DNA of 64,000 nucleotides from a bacterium (lineage in GTDB: Bacteria; Oederibacteriota; Muellerivitia; Muellerivitales; Muellerivitaceae), in the NCBI GenBank assembly GCA_035549195.1, contig DASZRK010000060.1, positions 1 through 64,000 of the forward strand, in the 5' to 3' direction. The number at the start of each line of letters is the position of its first letter. The stretch's first letter is position 1. The notes below the pieces were generated by a model. The model ran no database searches. It was given only the letters and a program-made list of their open reading frames with translations, and was not told the DNA's origin. Below are positions 45,078-54,014 of this stretch, piece after piece. The position numbers were made by a program, and so were the translations under genes.

Positions 45078-46030
45078 AAAAAATTCTGTTCCCGATCGGG
45101 TTGCTTGTTTTAGGCGGTTTGTTGGTCTTGACGGGTTGTAACCAAGCCAATCCTCCGGTCACTCCCCGGGATTCGGCGTCTTTGGTCATCGCCTTTCCTG
45201 TGCCTAAAACGGTCTCTCCGGCCTTAAAGAACAGGTCCCGGTCGGGGGTTCCTTCTCCGAAATCGGCCTTACCCCTGAGCTATGGGACTTTCGAATACAA
45301 CATCTCGGCCGGTTCGGAGGCGGTGACGGGTTTCGTGGATATTTCCTACGGAGTGACCATGGGGACCGTGAGCATTCCCCTGCCGCACAATGGAACTTGG
45401 CTGGTTTCGGCCGAGTGGCTCGAATACGGGAACCCCCGGTTCATCGGCGCGGATCAGGCCGTGGTCAATGGGACCACCAACCTGAACCTCCAGATGGGGG
45501 ATGTCACCCTTTATGGTTGCTCCTACGATTACCTGGCCGATCCAAATAGCTGTTATTCGACCTATAGCGGGGATATCTTCACTTTCGATTCGGGTTTTAT
45601 TGGTTATTCCACCAACCTCGATACGGGTGACATACAGATCGTATACGACCAGAACAATGGTACTGAAACCATGACCAGCCCTTCCGGTGCCAGCCATGGT
45701 TTCGCCTATCTCGGAACGGGGGATTGGTTGAACTACACCCAGATCCCGTCGGGGACCGTTTACTACGCCGATTCGGAAGCCGCCAAGACCGCCATTCTGG
45801 GGGCCGGCAATGGCGGCATGGCTTACGGCGATGTCTACGCGATCCAAATTTCACCCACGTCCCATGTTTGGCTCCAGATCACCGGTGATTACAATTGCGG
45901 GTCCGGGGATGAGGTGTATTTTGGGTTCCGGGTCAATACCCAAGGTTATTCCTACATGAAGTACGAAGCCACCAGCTACGGGAAAGCCAATTGCACCAAT
46001 GAGACTTATTCCGGCGGCGGTGGCGGTTGA
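45071..46030 (+). CDS. Lipoprotein, cassette 2
   Basis: 319 residues. The signal ends in a clear lipobox (LVLTGC). The body is beta-rich, Gly/Ser/Tyr-heavy and extracytoplasmic, with a Gly-only tail. Motifs shared with the cassette 1 lipoprotein are AYLGTGD, then YYADS and GDVYAI. It is the third gene of cassette 2, overlapping the barrel gene. Possibly a surface or periplasmic partner of the barrel. Function is unknown. Confidence 0.75.
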   Translation: MVKKILFPIGLLVLGGLLVLTGCNQANPPVTPRDSASLVIAFPVPKTVSPALKNRSRSGVPSPKSALPLSYGTFEYNISAGSEAVTGFVDISYGVTMGTVSIPLPHNGTWLVSAEWLEYGNPRFIGADQAVVNGTTNLNLQMGDVTLYGCSYDYLADPNSCYSTYSGDIFTFDSGFIGYSTNLDTGDIQIVYDQNNGTETMTSPSGASHGFAYLGTGDWLNYTQIPSGTVYYADSEAAKTAILGAGNGGMAYGDVYAIQISPTSHVWLQITGDYNCGSGDEVYFGFRVNTQGYSYMKYEATSYGKANCTNETYSGGGGG

Positions 46031-46052
46031 GGCTTCGGCTTTCCTAAAGCCA

Positions 46053-46081
46053 TTGTCCCGACCTTTTCTTGGCCCCATAAT
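46053..46081 (+). promoter_or_regulatory. Promoter of marC-like gene (leaderless type)
   Basis: TTGTCC (46053-46058), a 17-base spacer, then CATAAT (46076-46081). The ATG at 46088 is six bases after, with no Shine-Dalgarno sequence. Confidence 0.5.
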
Positions 46082-46087
46082 CTTTCC

Positions 46088-46687
46088 ATGAGCACTTCCG
46101 TCCTTTTGGGGTTATTTCTCCCTCTTTTCGTGGCCATGGACCCCTTGGGTCTCTTTCCGGCCTTCATCCAACTCACGTCCGATCTTTCGGCCCCCAAAAG
46201 AAAACGGGTCGTCGATCTTTCCATCCTGACGGCCGGGGTGGTGGGGCTCCTTTTCATCCCCTTTGGCCCTTGGCTCCTGGGTGTCCTGGGCCTCCAGACG
46301 GGCGATTTCCAGGTGGCGGGCGGGCTCCTGGTCCTGGTCGTGGCCTTGCGGGACATCGTCTGGGAACAGAAGATGTTGAGCCTGAGCGAGTCCTCCGAAG
46401 GGGCGGGGATCGTGCCCTTCGGCATCCCCTTGCTGGTGGGGCCCGCGGTCTTCGCGACCCTCATCCTTTTGCGGGACCGGTTCTCCCCCCTGGAAGTGGG
46501 GGCTTCCCTCCTGGCGAACCTGGCCATCGCCTGGGTCGTCTTCCGCAAGTCGGAGCTCTTGATGCATTGGATGGGGCCCGCGGGGAGCCGCGTGGTCTCC
46601 AAGTTGGCCGCCCTGCTCATGGCCGCCTACGCGGTGATGATGATCCGCTCCGGCCTGCTTTCCCTCCATCACTTCTTCCAAGGTTGA
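46088..46687 (+). CDS. MarC family integral membrane protein
   Basis: 199 residues with six membrane helices, usual MarC length. The family start FLPLFVAMDPLGLFPAF and the later IVPFGIPLLVGPAVF repeat (NPxG-like half-repeats) are visible. The function of the family is not settled. It starts six bases after a -10 box and is followed by NAD kinase at four bases. Confidence 0.88.
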   Translation: MSTSVLLGLFLPLFVAMDPLGLFPAFIQLTSDLSAPKRKRVVDLSILTAGVVGLLFIPFGPWLLGVLGLQTGDFQVAGGLLVLVVALRDIVWEQKMLSLSESSEGAGIVPFGIPLLVGPAVFATLILLRDRFSPLEVGASLLANLAIAWVVFRKSELLMHWMGPAGSRVVSKLAALLMAAYAVMMIRSGLLSLHHFFQG

Positions 46688-46691
46688 GGTC

Positions 46692-47567
46692 ATGAAGAAC
46701 CGCAAGGTCCTGGTCATTTATAAGGAAAGCGCCTACAGCCAGTTCCAGGCTTCGGGCTCCTTGACCAAGGGACTGAAAAAAGGGGATTACCTGGCCGTGG
46801 TGCGGGGAAGCCATGACCGCCACCACCGGACCCTGGCCGGCGTCCTGAAGGCCCTGGCGGCCGAAGGTCTCCCCGTGGACCGGGTCCTGCGCCACAAGGC
46901 CTACCGGCTCCGGAACGTGGACCACCGTTATGCCTTGGTGGTCTCGGTGGGGGGGGATGGGACGCTCCTGGACGCCTCCCACCTGGTCGAACGGGTCCCC
47001 ATCCTTGGCGTCAACTCGGACCCGATGCGCAGTGTGGCCCGTTTCAGCGGATGCCGGTTGGAGGATTTTCCCCAGGTCCTTCGGGGACATCTCGAAGGAC
47101 GAACCAAGCCTGTCCCGGTCCCCAGGCTCCAGTTCCGGGTCAATGGTCGCCCGAACCCTTGGCGGGTCCTTAACGATCTCCTGGTTTGTACGGCCAGCCC
47201 CGCCGGTACTTCCCGCTATTTCCTGGAGATCGGTGATAGGTCCGAGGAACAAATGTCCAGCGGCATCTGGGTTTCGACGGCGGCGGGCTCCAGTGCGGCC
47301 ATCTTCTCAGCGGGCGGGAAGGCCCAGTCCCTGACGTCCCGGTCCTTCCAATTCCTGGTCCGCGAACCCTACCAACGGAAGTTCGGCGTCCGGCGCCTGG
47401 TGCGGGGCATTCTAAGACCGGGTCAAAGGTTGGGGATCGTTTCCCGGATGAAGGAAGGGCGGATCTTCGTGGACGGGCCGAACCTGTGGTTGCCTTTCCG
47501 GCTGGGGGACCGGCTGGAAGTGGGGCCTTCGAAAAGCCCCCTTCGCCTGATCGGCGTCAAGGGCTGA
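46692..47567 (+). CDS. NAD kinase (NAD+/ATP-NAD type, divergent)
   Basis: 291 residues. It has the GGDGTLL nucleotide motif, the NDLLVCTASPAGTSR region corresponding to the NE-type NAD contact, and SSGIWVSTAAGSSA (conserved glycine-rich core). The N-terminus is longer than usual and basic. It phosphorylates NAD to NADP in the cytosol. GAGGTC overlaps the MarC stop, so the two are coupled. Confidence 0.85.
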   Translation: MKNRKVLVIYKESAYSQFQASGSLTKGLKKGDYLAVVRGSHDRHHRTLAGVLKALAAEGLPVDRVLRHKAYRLRNVDHRYALVVSVGGDGTLLDASHLVERVPILGVNSDPMRSVARFSGCRLEDFPQVLRGHLEGRTKPVPVPRLQFRVNGRPNPWRVLNDLLVCTASPAGTSRYFLEIGDRSEEQMSSGIWVSTAAGSSAAIFSAGGKAQSLTSRSFQFLVREPYQRKFGVRRLVRGILRPGQRLGIVSRMKEGRIFVDGPNLWLPFRLGDRLEVGPSKSPLRLIGVKG

Positions 47568-47571
47568 GGGG

Positions 47572-48369
47572 TCAGCGGCCGTCCGGGCCGGTGTTTCCCT
47601 TCGAACAGTCATCGCTGATGGACTTCATTTCGGCCGCCATCAACTGGGGAAAATACCGCATCAGGTAGTCCACATCGGCCACGCGGTCGCTCATGATCAA
47701 ATGGTAGTCGCCCAATCCCTTGATATGGGCCTCATAGACCTTGGCGAAAGGCACGAAGCTCCAATGCCAGGGCTCGTCCCGCACCGCGCCCCGTTTTCCC
47801 TGGTAGGTCTTGCAAAAACCGAAGTCGGGCGCGTTATCCTCCATCCAGCGGTAGAAGGCGATCACCCGGCTGGGTGTCCCGGGGTTCACGTTCTCCAACT
47901 GGCCCCGCAGGGAAGCCTCCGAGATGTCCAGGTCCGTTCCCCATTGGTGCCGGGAAAGGCCGGGGATCGAGACCAGGGTCATGACGGCCCTGACCCGGGC
48001 CTTCTGGTCCAAGTTCTCCGACTTCTTATAAAGACGGTCGTAGTGGTTCCAGATCTGGCGCTGGTGATAGAAGGACCGGAAACCGGAGACCAGGATGAGG
48101 TCCCAGCCGTCCTTCTTGGCCTTTTCCTTGAGCTTCCAGAAATATTCCAGGACGGGTCCCTGGGCCTTTTGCCCGCTCGCCGGGTCCTGGACCAGTCCGG
48201 GAGGATGGTCCAAGCCCAGGATCTGCCGGTCGGTCAGGGGCGGCGGGGTGGGGAAGGCGGGTGGTTGCTCGGTTATGGGTCCGGACCCGGGTGCGGGGAG
48301 AGCGGCCGATGGTTTCGGACGGGGGGTGGCGCACCCCCCCAGGATGAGGACGAAAGCCAGCCACCCCAA
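47572..48369 (-). CDS. M15B D-alanyl-D-alanine carboxypeptidase (VanY-type) lipoprotein
   Basis: At least 265 residues with lipobox LILGGC. Zinc-site motifs of VanY are SRHQWGTDLDI (SxHxxGxxxD) and EPWHW. It would trim peptidoglycan stem peptides at the membrane. The usable start is a TTG at 48369 with no good ribosome-binding site. The frame continues upstream through a Thr-His-Arg-rich stretch that would give a better signal N-region, so a CTG start near 48390 is possible. Confidence 0.82.
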   Translation of the reverse strand: MGWLAFVLILGGCATPRPKPSAALPAPGSGPITEQPPAFPTPPPLTDRQILGLDHPPGLVQDPASGQKAQGPVLEYFWKLKEKAKKDGWDLILVSGFRSFYHQRQIWNHYDRLYKKSENLDQKARVRAVMTLVSIPGLSRHQWGTDLDISEASLRGQLENVNPGTPSRVIAFYRWMEDNAPDFGFCKTYQGKRGAVRDEPWHWSFVPFAKVYEAHIKGLGDYHLIMSDRVADVDYLMRYFPQLMAAEMKSISDDCSKGNTGPDGR

Positions 48370-48413
48370 CAGGGAGGCGCGGTGGGTCAGGGGTAGGACG
48401 GGAAGGACGGGAC

Positions 48414-49037
48414 TTATTTCAGGTCCTTGGACGAAAGGATCTTGAGGTCCTTGTCCAGCTCATAGACCCGGGGCACGGCGGTGTCCAGGTTCAGTTCCAG
48501 GACCTGTTCCTTGGTCAAATGCTCCAAGTGCATCACGATGGACCGCAGGGAATTGCCGTGGGCGGCCACCAGCACGTTCTTGCCCTTCTGGAGATAGGGG
48601 ACGATCTTCTCGTCGAAATAGGGGAGGGTGCGGGCGGCGGTGTCCTTCAGGGACTCGGAAAAACCATCCTGGTCCTTCGGGGGCGGCACGTCGTAGCTGC
48701 GCCGCCAGATCTTGACCTGGTCCTCGCCGTATTTGGCCGCGGTCTGGGCCTTGTCCAAGCCCTGCAGGGCGCCGTAGTGCCGTTCGTTGAGGGCCTTGTC
48801 CTTCACGGTGGTGAGGCCGGCCTGGCCGATCTCATCCAGGATGACGGCCAGGGTCTTCTGGGCCCGCTGGAGGTCCGAGGTGAAGGCGATGTCGAATTTC
48901 ATGCCCTTCAGGTGCCGGCCGGCGCGGTGGGCCTCCTGCTCGCCCAGTTCGGTCAGGGGAACGTCCACCCAGCCGGTGAACTTGTTCTCCAGATTCCATT
49001 GTGATTGTCCGTGTCGCACCAGAACGAGAGTCGGCAT
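48414..49037 (-). CDS. gpmA: 2,3-bisphosphoglycerate-dependent phosphoglycerate mutase
   Basis: About 207 residues starting at ATG 49037 ([15 protein letters not shown]), the normal family start, with AAGGGG upstream. The phospho-His motif [14 protein letters not shown] and AAHGNSLR are intact. It interconverts 2- and 3-phosphoglycerate in glycolysis. It is divergent from ribD. Confidence 0.95.
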   Translation of the reverse strand: MPTLVLVRHGQSQWNLENKFTGWVDVPLTELGEQEAHRAGRHLKGMKFDIAFTSDLQRAQKTLAVILDEIGQAGLTTVKDKALNERHYGALQGLDKAQTAAKYGEDQVKIWRRSYDVPPPKDQDGFSESLKDTAARTLPYFDEKIVPYLQKGKNVLVAAHGNSLRSIVMHLEHLTKEQVLELNLDTAVPRVYELDKDLKILSSKDLK

Positions 49038-49176
49038 GGGAGCCCCTTTGCGTCGTGATCCTCCAAAGAGCGGTGATTTTAACCTCGCCTTCCGTCCTTG
49101 AAAAGCCTTAAAGGCCGCGCCTTGAACCCCCCCGCGGGTTTCGGCATACTGGAAATCCGAAAGAACAAGGTAAGAC

Positions 49177-50265
49177 ATGACCGCCCTCCAATATATGAAG
49201 CGCGCCCTGCATCTGGCCGGAACCCGGGCCCGCTATGTCTCGCCCAATCCGCGCGTGGGCGCGGTGCTGGTTCGCGGCGGCCGTATCGTGGGGGAAGGGG
49301 TGACCCAACCCTATGGTGGCCCACACGCCGAGATCATGGCCCTGCGACGGGCGGGATCCCGCGCGCGGGGCGCCACCCTTTATGTGACCTTGGAACCCTG
49401 CTCCCATTACGGCAAGACCCCGCCCTGCGCCAACGCGATCCTCGACGCCGGTGTCCGCCGGGTGGTGGCCGCCACGGGCGATCCCAACCCCAAGGTCGCC
49501 GGGAAGGGCTTCCGTCTGTTGAGGGCGGCCGGGATCGGCGTCCAGGTGGGGCCCGCGGCGCCCGAGGCGATCGAGCTCAACCAGGCTTTCTTCTTCAGCC
49601 ACGCCCAAGGCCGTCCCTGGGTCACCCTCAAGGCCGGGACCAGCCTGGACGGACGCATCGCCGGGGTGACCGGCAGATCCCGTTGGATCACGAACAAGGT
49701 CTCCCGGCAAAAGGCCCATCTCCTGCGGTCCCGGGCGGACGCCATCCTGGTCGGTTCGGGCACCCTCCTGGAAGACGACCCTTCCTTGACGGTCCGCCTG
49801 CCGGGCTGGCGCCGGAAGGACGGATGGCCCCTCCGGATCGTTCTGGATTCCCGTTTGCGCATCCCCCTCAAGGCCCGGGTGCTGAAGGGTCCCGCGGGAA
49901 CGGTCCTTTTCGCCGCGCCCCAAGCGCCCCAGGCGAAACAAAGGACCTTGGAGTCGCTGGGTGCCCGAGTTTTTCGGGTGCCTTCCCGTGGAAAGATGTT
50001 ATCGTTGAAGGCTATTTTGGCCTTGCTGCAGGGGCTGGAGGTCCGGTCCCTTTTGGTGGAGGGGGGCGGGGCGGTCCATGCGTCCTTCCTCGAAGAGGGG
50101 CTGGCCGACGAGCTTCATTTGTTCGTGGCCCCCAAGGTGATCGGGGGAAAGGCGCCCTCCTGGGCCGGGGGAAAGGGTGTAACGGACCCCAACCTGGCGG
50201 TCCGGCTCAAGGGGCTCGAAGTCGAGCCACTGGCAGGAGACCTTTGGGTCCATGGGACCTTTTGA
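49177..50265 (+). CDS. ribD: Bifunctional riboflavin deaminase/reductase
   Basis: 362 residues. The N-terminal deaminase has HAEIMAL and [11 protein letters not shown] (Zn ligands). The C-terminal reductase contains [13 protein letters not shown] and [11 protein letters not shown]. It performs the second and third steps after GTP ring opening in riboflavin synthesis. First gene of the rib operon. I see no FMN riboswitch in the 139-base region before it. Confidence 0.95.
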   Translation: MTALQYMKRALHLAGTRARYVSPNPRVGAVLVRGGRIVGEGVTQPYGGPHAEIMALRRAGSRARGATLYVTLEPCSHYGKTPPCANAILDAGVRRVVAATGDPNPKVAGKGFRLLRAAGIGVQVGPAAPEAIELNQAFFFSHAQGRPWVTLKAGTSLDGRIAGVTGRSRWITNKVSRQKAHLLRSRADAILVGSGTLLEDDPSLTVRLPGWRRKDGWPLRIVLDSRLRIPLKARVLKGPAGTVLFAAPQAPQAKQRTLESLGARVFRVPSRGKMLSLKAILALLQGLEVRSLLVEGGGAVHASFLEEGLADELHLFVAPKVIGGKAPSWAGGKGVTDPNLAVRLKGLEVEPLAGDLWVHGTF

Positions 50266-50275
50266 GGGAAAGAAC

Positions 50276-50887
50276 ATGTTCACGGGTTTGATCCAAGAGA
50301 TGGGGCGGGTCCTGCGGGTCCAACGGACCCCGGACCTTTTGACCCTCACGCTGGAGGCCCCCAAGACGGCCCCGGCTCTGAAGGTGGGGGACAGCCTGGC
50401 GGTCAATGGATGCTGTTTGACCGTTGTGGAGGTAGCTACGCCCCGATTGGTCTTCCAACTGGTCCCGGAGACCCTGCAACGCACCGCTTTGGGGGGCCTG
50501 AAGGAAGGCGACCGGGTCAATCTCGAACCGCCCCTGACGGCCTCCGCCGCGCTCGGCGGCCATTTCGTCCAAGGGCATGTGGACGGAGTGGGCACCCTGA
50601 CGAAACTCGAGCCTTTCGAGGGCGGGGCCCGCTTGGGGATCCGGCTCCCGAAGGGATTCGCCCGCTATGTGGTGGAAAAGGGGAGCATCGCCCTGGATGG
50701 GGTCAGCCTGACCGTGGCCGCCGTGAAGGGGGATGAGGTCGAGGTCGCCCTCATCCCCCACACCTTGAAGGAGACCGTCTTCCAGTTCCGGAAGGCCGGC
50801 GACGGTGTGCAGGTGGAGGTGGACCTCTTGGCGAAATACGTGGAACGCCTCACCGGCGCCTATGGCCCGGCCGGAGGGAAGGCATGA
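50276..50887 (+). CDS. ribE: Riboflavin synthase alpha subunit
   Basis: About 204 residues from ATG 50276 (MFTGLIQEMGRV), with GAGGGAAAG upstream. It has two tandem lumazine-binding halves, each with the (S/G)(L/A)TV.... pattern (LAVNGCCLTVVEV and IALDGVSLTVAAV). It catalyses dismutation of lumazine to riboflavin. It overlaps the next gene by four bases (ATGA). Confidence 0.95.
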   Translation: MFTGLIQEMGRVLRVQRTPDLLTLTLEAPKTAPALKVGDSLAVNGCCLTVVEVATPRLVFQLVPETLQRTALGGLKEGDRVNLEPPLTASAALGGHFVQGHVDGVGTLTKLEPFEGGARLGIRLPKGFARYVVEKGSIALDGVSLTVAAVKGDEVEVALIPHTLKETVFQFRKAGDGVQVEVDLLAKYVERLTGAYGPAGGKA

Positions 50888-51324
50888 GCATGAAGATCGA
50901 AAAGGTCGGCGACGGCGGCGCTCCCGAGAAGCCGTCCTCCATTTCCGAGCTCTTCGCTCCCGCGTTGACCGAACGCATGAAACAGGTCGGGGACCCGGTC
51001 TTGAGGGCCGAGCTCTCCAACCTTATCGTTGAGGTCGAGGAGAAGGGCAAAAAGCTCCTGGCGGGCAAGGGCCGCCGGGAGTTCGAGAACTACAAGCGCT
51101 CGGTCAAGAAGTTCATGGACAAGGTGGTGGCCAGTTCCTTCAAGCTGGAGGAGAAGCACGGCCACAAGAAGGATGGCAAGTTCGTGGTCTACCTGACCAT
51201 GCAGAAGGTGGACGGGGCCCTGGACATCCTGGGGCAGATGCTCCTGGCGGGCCAGCAGGACCCCATGCGCCTCATCGCCGCCCTGGACGAGATCCGGGGC
51301 ATGTTGTTGGACACTTATCTTTAA
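50884..51324 (+). CDS. YaaR family (DUF327) protein
   Basis: 146 residues, all-helical. It matches the DUF327 layout: [14 protein letters not shown] start, [17 protein letters not shown] middle and [10 protein letters not shown] end. The role is not firmly known; Bacillus YaaR is linked to sporulation and signalling complexes. Its position between ribE and ribBA, with a four-base overlap to ribE, is unusual. Confidence 0.75.
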   Translation: MSMKIEKVGDGGAPEKPSSISELFAPALTERMKQVGDPVLRAELSNLIVEVEEKGKKLLAGKGRREFENYKRSVKKFMDKVVASSFKLEEKHGHKKDGKFVVYLTMQKVDGALDILGQMLLAGQQDPMRLIAALDEIRGMLLDTYL

Positions 51325-51350
51325 GCGGGGGATCCCCCCAGGACCTGAAA

Positions 51351-52562
51351 ATGGAATTTGAACGCATCGAAAAGGCCGTCGCCGACATCCGCGCCGGCAA
51401 GATGGTCGTGGTGGTGGATGACGAGACCCGCGAGAACGAGGGCGACCTGGTCATGGCCGCCGAGAAAGCCACGCCCGAAGCCGTGAACTTCATGGCCAAG
51501 GAAGGCCGGGGGCTCATCTGCGTGCCCATGCTGGGGGAGGACCTGGACCGGCTGGGGCTTTCCATGATGGTCACCGAACAACAGGACAATTTCCGCACCG
51601 CCTTCACCGTTTCCGTGGACGCGCGCCAGGGCGTCACGACGGGCATTTCGGCGCCCGACCGGGCCCGCACCATCCAGGTGATGATGGACCCGGCTTCCCG
51701 TCCCGCGGACCTGGTGAAGCCCGGCCATATCTTCCCGCTCCGCTACCGCGTCGGCGGGGTCCTGCGTCGGGCCGGGCACACCGAGGCCGCCATCGACCTG
51801 GTCCAGTTGGCGGGTTTGAAGCCCGCGGGCGTCATCTGCGAGATCATGCGCGACGACGGCACCATGGCCCGCCTGGAGGACCTGCAGCTCATCGCCCAAA
51901 AGCACGGGCTCACCCTCATCACCATCGCCGAACTCATCCGCTTCCGCCGCCAGAAGGAAAAACTGGTCCGCAAGGTCCTGGAAGTGCCCCTGCCCACCGA
52001 GACCGGCCCATGGAGGGTCCATGTCTATCGGGCCCAGACCGAGGACGACGACAGCCTGGCCCTGGTGAAGGGCGACCTGAAGGGCGGTCCGGTGTTGGTG
52101 CGGGTCCATTCCGAATGCCTGACCGGCGACGTCTTCGGGTCCCTGCGCTGCGATTGCGGGGAACAACTGCACGCGGCCATGGCCCAGATCGAAAAGGAGG
52201 GTCGGGGCGTGATCCTCTACATGCGCCAGGAAGGGCGCGGCATCGGGCTCTTCAATAAGTTGAAGGCCTACCGTCTCCAGGACGAGGGATTGGACACGGT
52301 GGAAGCCAATGAGAAGCTCGGGTTCCCGGCGGACCTGCGGGACTACGGCATCGGCGCCCAGATCCTGGTGGACCTGGGGATCAAGGACCTCCGCCTGTTG
52401 ACCAACAATCCCAAGAAGATCGTGGGCCTGGAGGGCTACGGGCTCCACGTGGTCGAACGTGTTCCCATTGAGGTTAAACCCAATCCCTCGAACGAGAGAT
52501 ACCTGGACGTGAAACGTTTGAAGCTCGGCCACTTTCTCGGGAAAAAAACCGACCAAAAGTAG
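51351..52562 (+). CDS. ribBA: Bifunctional DHBP synthase / GTP cyclohydrolase II
   Basis: 403 residues. The RibB half has [12 protein letters not shown] and HTEAAIDL. The RibA half starts near residue 205, with Zn motif C-x10-C-x-C ([15 protein letters not shown]) and catalytic QEGRGIGL. Together they supply both precursors of riboflavin (from ribulose-5-phosphate and GTP). The gene lies in the rib operon after yaaR. Confidence 0.96.
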   Translation: MEFERIEKAVADIRAGKMVVVVDDETRENEGDLVMAAEKATPEAVNFMAKEGRGLICVPMLGEDLDRLGLSMMVTEQQDNFRTAFTVSVDARQGVTTGISAPDRARTIQVMMDPASRPADLVKPGHIFPLRYRVGGVLRRAGHTEAAIDLVQLAGLKPAGVICEIMRDDGTMARLEDLQLIAQKHGLTLITIAELIRFRRQKEKLVRKVLEVPLPTETGPWRVHVYRAQTEDDDSLALVKGDLKGGPVLVRVHSECLTGDVFGSLRCDCGEQLHAAMAQIEKEGRGVILYMRQEGRGIGLFNKLKAYRLQDEGLDTVEANEKLGFPADLRDYGIGAQILVDLGIKDLRLLTNNPKKIVGLEGYGLHVVERVPIEVKPNPSNERYLDVKRLKLGHFLGKKTDQK

Positions 52563-52576
52563 GGGCGGGCATTACA

Positions 52577-53092
52577 ATGCGTGGCCGTGTGACCGGAAGG
52601 TCCCGGCCGGAAATGGAAAGGTCGGCCTTGAAAGTCATCGAAGGAAAGCCCGAAGGGAAGGGCGCGAGGATCGCGGTGGTCGTGAGCCGCTTCAACGACC
52701 TGATCGGCCAGCGCCTGCTCAAGGGCGCCCTGGAGACCTTGAAGGCCCGGGGCGTGGCCGAGGGCGATATCGAGGTGGCCTGGGTGCCGGGCGCCTGGGA
52801 GATCCCGGTGGTGGCGGCCCGGATGGCGGCCCAGGGGAAGTTCAACGGCGTGATCGCGTTGGGCGCCATTGTGCGGGGCGAGACCACCCACCACGAGCAT
52901 ATCGGTTCCGAGGTCTCGGCGGCCTTGAGGGGATTGACGGAGCGCTACGGTCTTCCGGTGGCCTTCGGGGTCCTCACCACCGAGGACCTGGACCAGGCCC
53001 TGGCCCGGGCGGGGGAGCATAGCGACAACAAGGGGGCGGAAGCCGCCCTTCATTTATTGGAGACCCTTTCGGTCCTGGGGCAATTGTCATGA
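52577..53092 (+). CDS. ribH: 6,7-dimethyl-8-ribityllumazine synthase
   Basis: 171 residues from ATG 52577 (GGGGCGGG seven bases upstream); a later ATG at 52613 is also possible. Family motifs: VSRFNDLI, VPGAWEIPV, ALGAIVRGETTHHEHI and AFGVLTTEDLDQA. It forms the icosahedral or pentameric lumazine synthase. The order ribH-nusB is a common one. Confidence 0.95.
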   Translation: MRGRVTGRSRPEMERSALKVIEGKPEGKGARIAVVVSRFNDLIGQRLLKGALETLKARGVAEGDIEVAWVPGAWEIPVVAARMAAQGKFNGVIALGAIVRGETTHHEHIGSEVSAALRGLTERYGLPVAFGVLTTEDLDQALARAGEHSDNKGAEAALHLLETLSVLGQLS

Positions 53093-53102
53093 GGGGGCCG
53101 TC

Positions 53103-53504
53103 ATGGGCGTGAAACGACGCAGCCGTGAATTGGCGTTGCAGATGCTTTTCCAGATGGACATGGGAACGGTCCAGATGAAGGACCTGGAGGAGAACTTCCT
53201 ACCCCAGGCCAGCGCCCCCGAACTGGCCAAGGTGCTGTCCCTGCAGATGGTGCGGGCCACCTGGGACAAACTGGCCGACATCGACAAGCGCCTGCGGGGA
53301 TTGGCCGAGAACTGGGACCTGGCCCGGATGGCCGCCGTGGACCGCAATATCCTGCGGTTGGCGGCCTATGAGATCCTTTATGAGAAGGAAGTGCCCAAGT
53401 CGGTGGCCATCAACGAGGCCATCGAGATCGTGAAGCGTTTCAGCACCGACGAGTCGAGCAAATTCGTGAACGGCATCTTGGACAAATTGGAGAAACCGGC
53501 CTAA
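53103..53504 (+). CDS. nusB: Transcription antitermination factor NusB
   Basis: 133 residues with the NusB fold: RRSRELALQMLFQMD at the N-terminus, then DRNILRLAAYEILY, VPKSVAINEAIEIVK and SSKFVNGILDKL. It binds boxA with S10 in rRNA antitermination. Last gene of the rib operon. Confidence 0.95.
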   Translation: MGVKRRSRELALQMLFQMDMGTVQMKDLEENFLPQASAPELAKVLSLQMVRATWDKLADIDKRLRGLAENWDLARMAAVDRNILRLAAYEILYEKEVPKSVAINEAIEIVKRFSTDESSKFVNGILDKLEKPA

Positions 53505-53600
53505 AGGCTCCGACAAATGAAGGGTCCTGCTGGTTTGGATATGCTGTTTCCTTATTCCGTGGATCGTTCCGTCCTGCCGCACCATATGGAGAGATAGAGA

Positions 53601-53951
53601 GTGGAAATCGACATCCCGTCCGACATCCGGACCTTCCTGGACGAAGTGGTGGATTCCTTCGTCATGTGGGACCTGCTGATCTTCTGCTCCAAGAAGAACT
53701 TCGAATCGCACACGCCCGCCCAAGCCGCCCAGATGCTGGGCCGCATGGCCGAGGATGTGGAAAAACCGGCCCGGAAACTGCAACAATTGGGGCTGATCAC
53801 CATGGAGAAGAGGGGGGATGGGGAATTGGTCTGCCGGTTGAACCCCGACTCGGACCGCTATGCATCCCTCCAGCGCTTCTGGGCCTATAACGAGAACCAG
53901 GAGAACCGCCTGCGGATCCTCAGTTACCTGCTCCAGAAAAAGGTCCGGTAA
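53601..53951 (+). CDS. Hypothetical winged-helix-like protein
   Basis: 116 residues from a GTG at 53601 with GGAGAGA in front. Helical, with a winged-helix-like segment (KPARKLQQLGLITMEKRGDGELVCRL). No family was assigned. It is possibly a DNA-binding regulator. It lies between nusB and the phosphoesterase as a separate unit. Confidence 0.6.
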   Translation: MEIDIPSDIRTFLDEVVDSFVMWDLLIFCSKKNFESHTPAQAAQMLGRMAEDVEKPARKLQQLGLITMEKRGDGELVCRLNPDSDRYASLQRFWAYNENQENRLRILSYLLQKKVR

Positions 53952-54001
53952 AGCCGTCTTTCTTCCCTCCGCTCCGGCAAGGTTTGCCGCGTCCCTTGTG
54001 T

Positions 54002-54007
54002 TAAAAT
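54002..54007 (+). promoter_or_regulatory. -10 box directly before the phosphoesterase start
   Basis: TAAAAT at 54002-54007 with the ATG at 54015 seven bases later. No clear -35 box was found at the usual spacing. This supports a leaderless start and argues against the ATG at 54006, which lies inside the box. Confidence 0.4.
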
Positions 54008-54014
54008 GCCTCCC

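Noticed and set aside
49038-49176. FMN riboswitch before ribD
   Set aside because: The conserved RFN core pieces (AGGGTGAAATTC-type and the GACCGGCGGT block) were not found.
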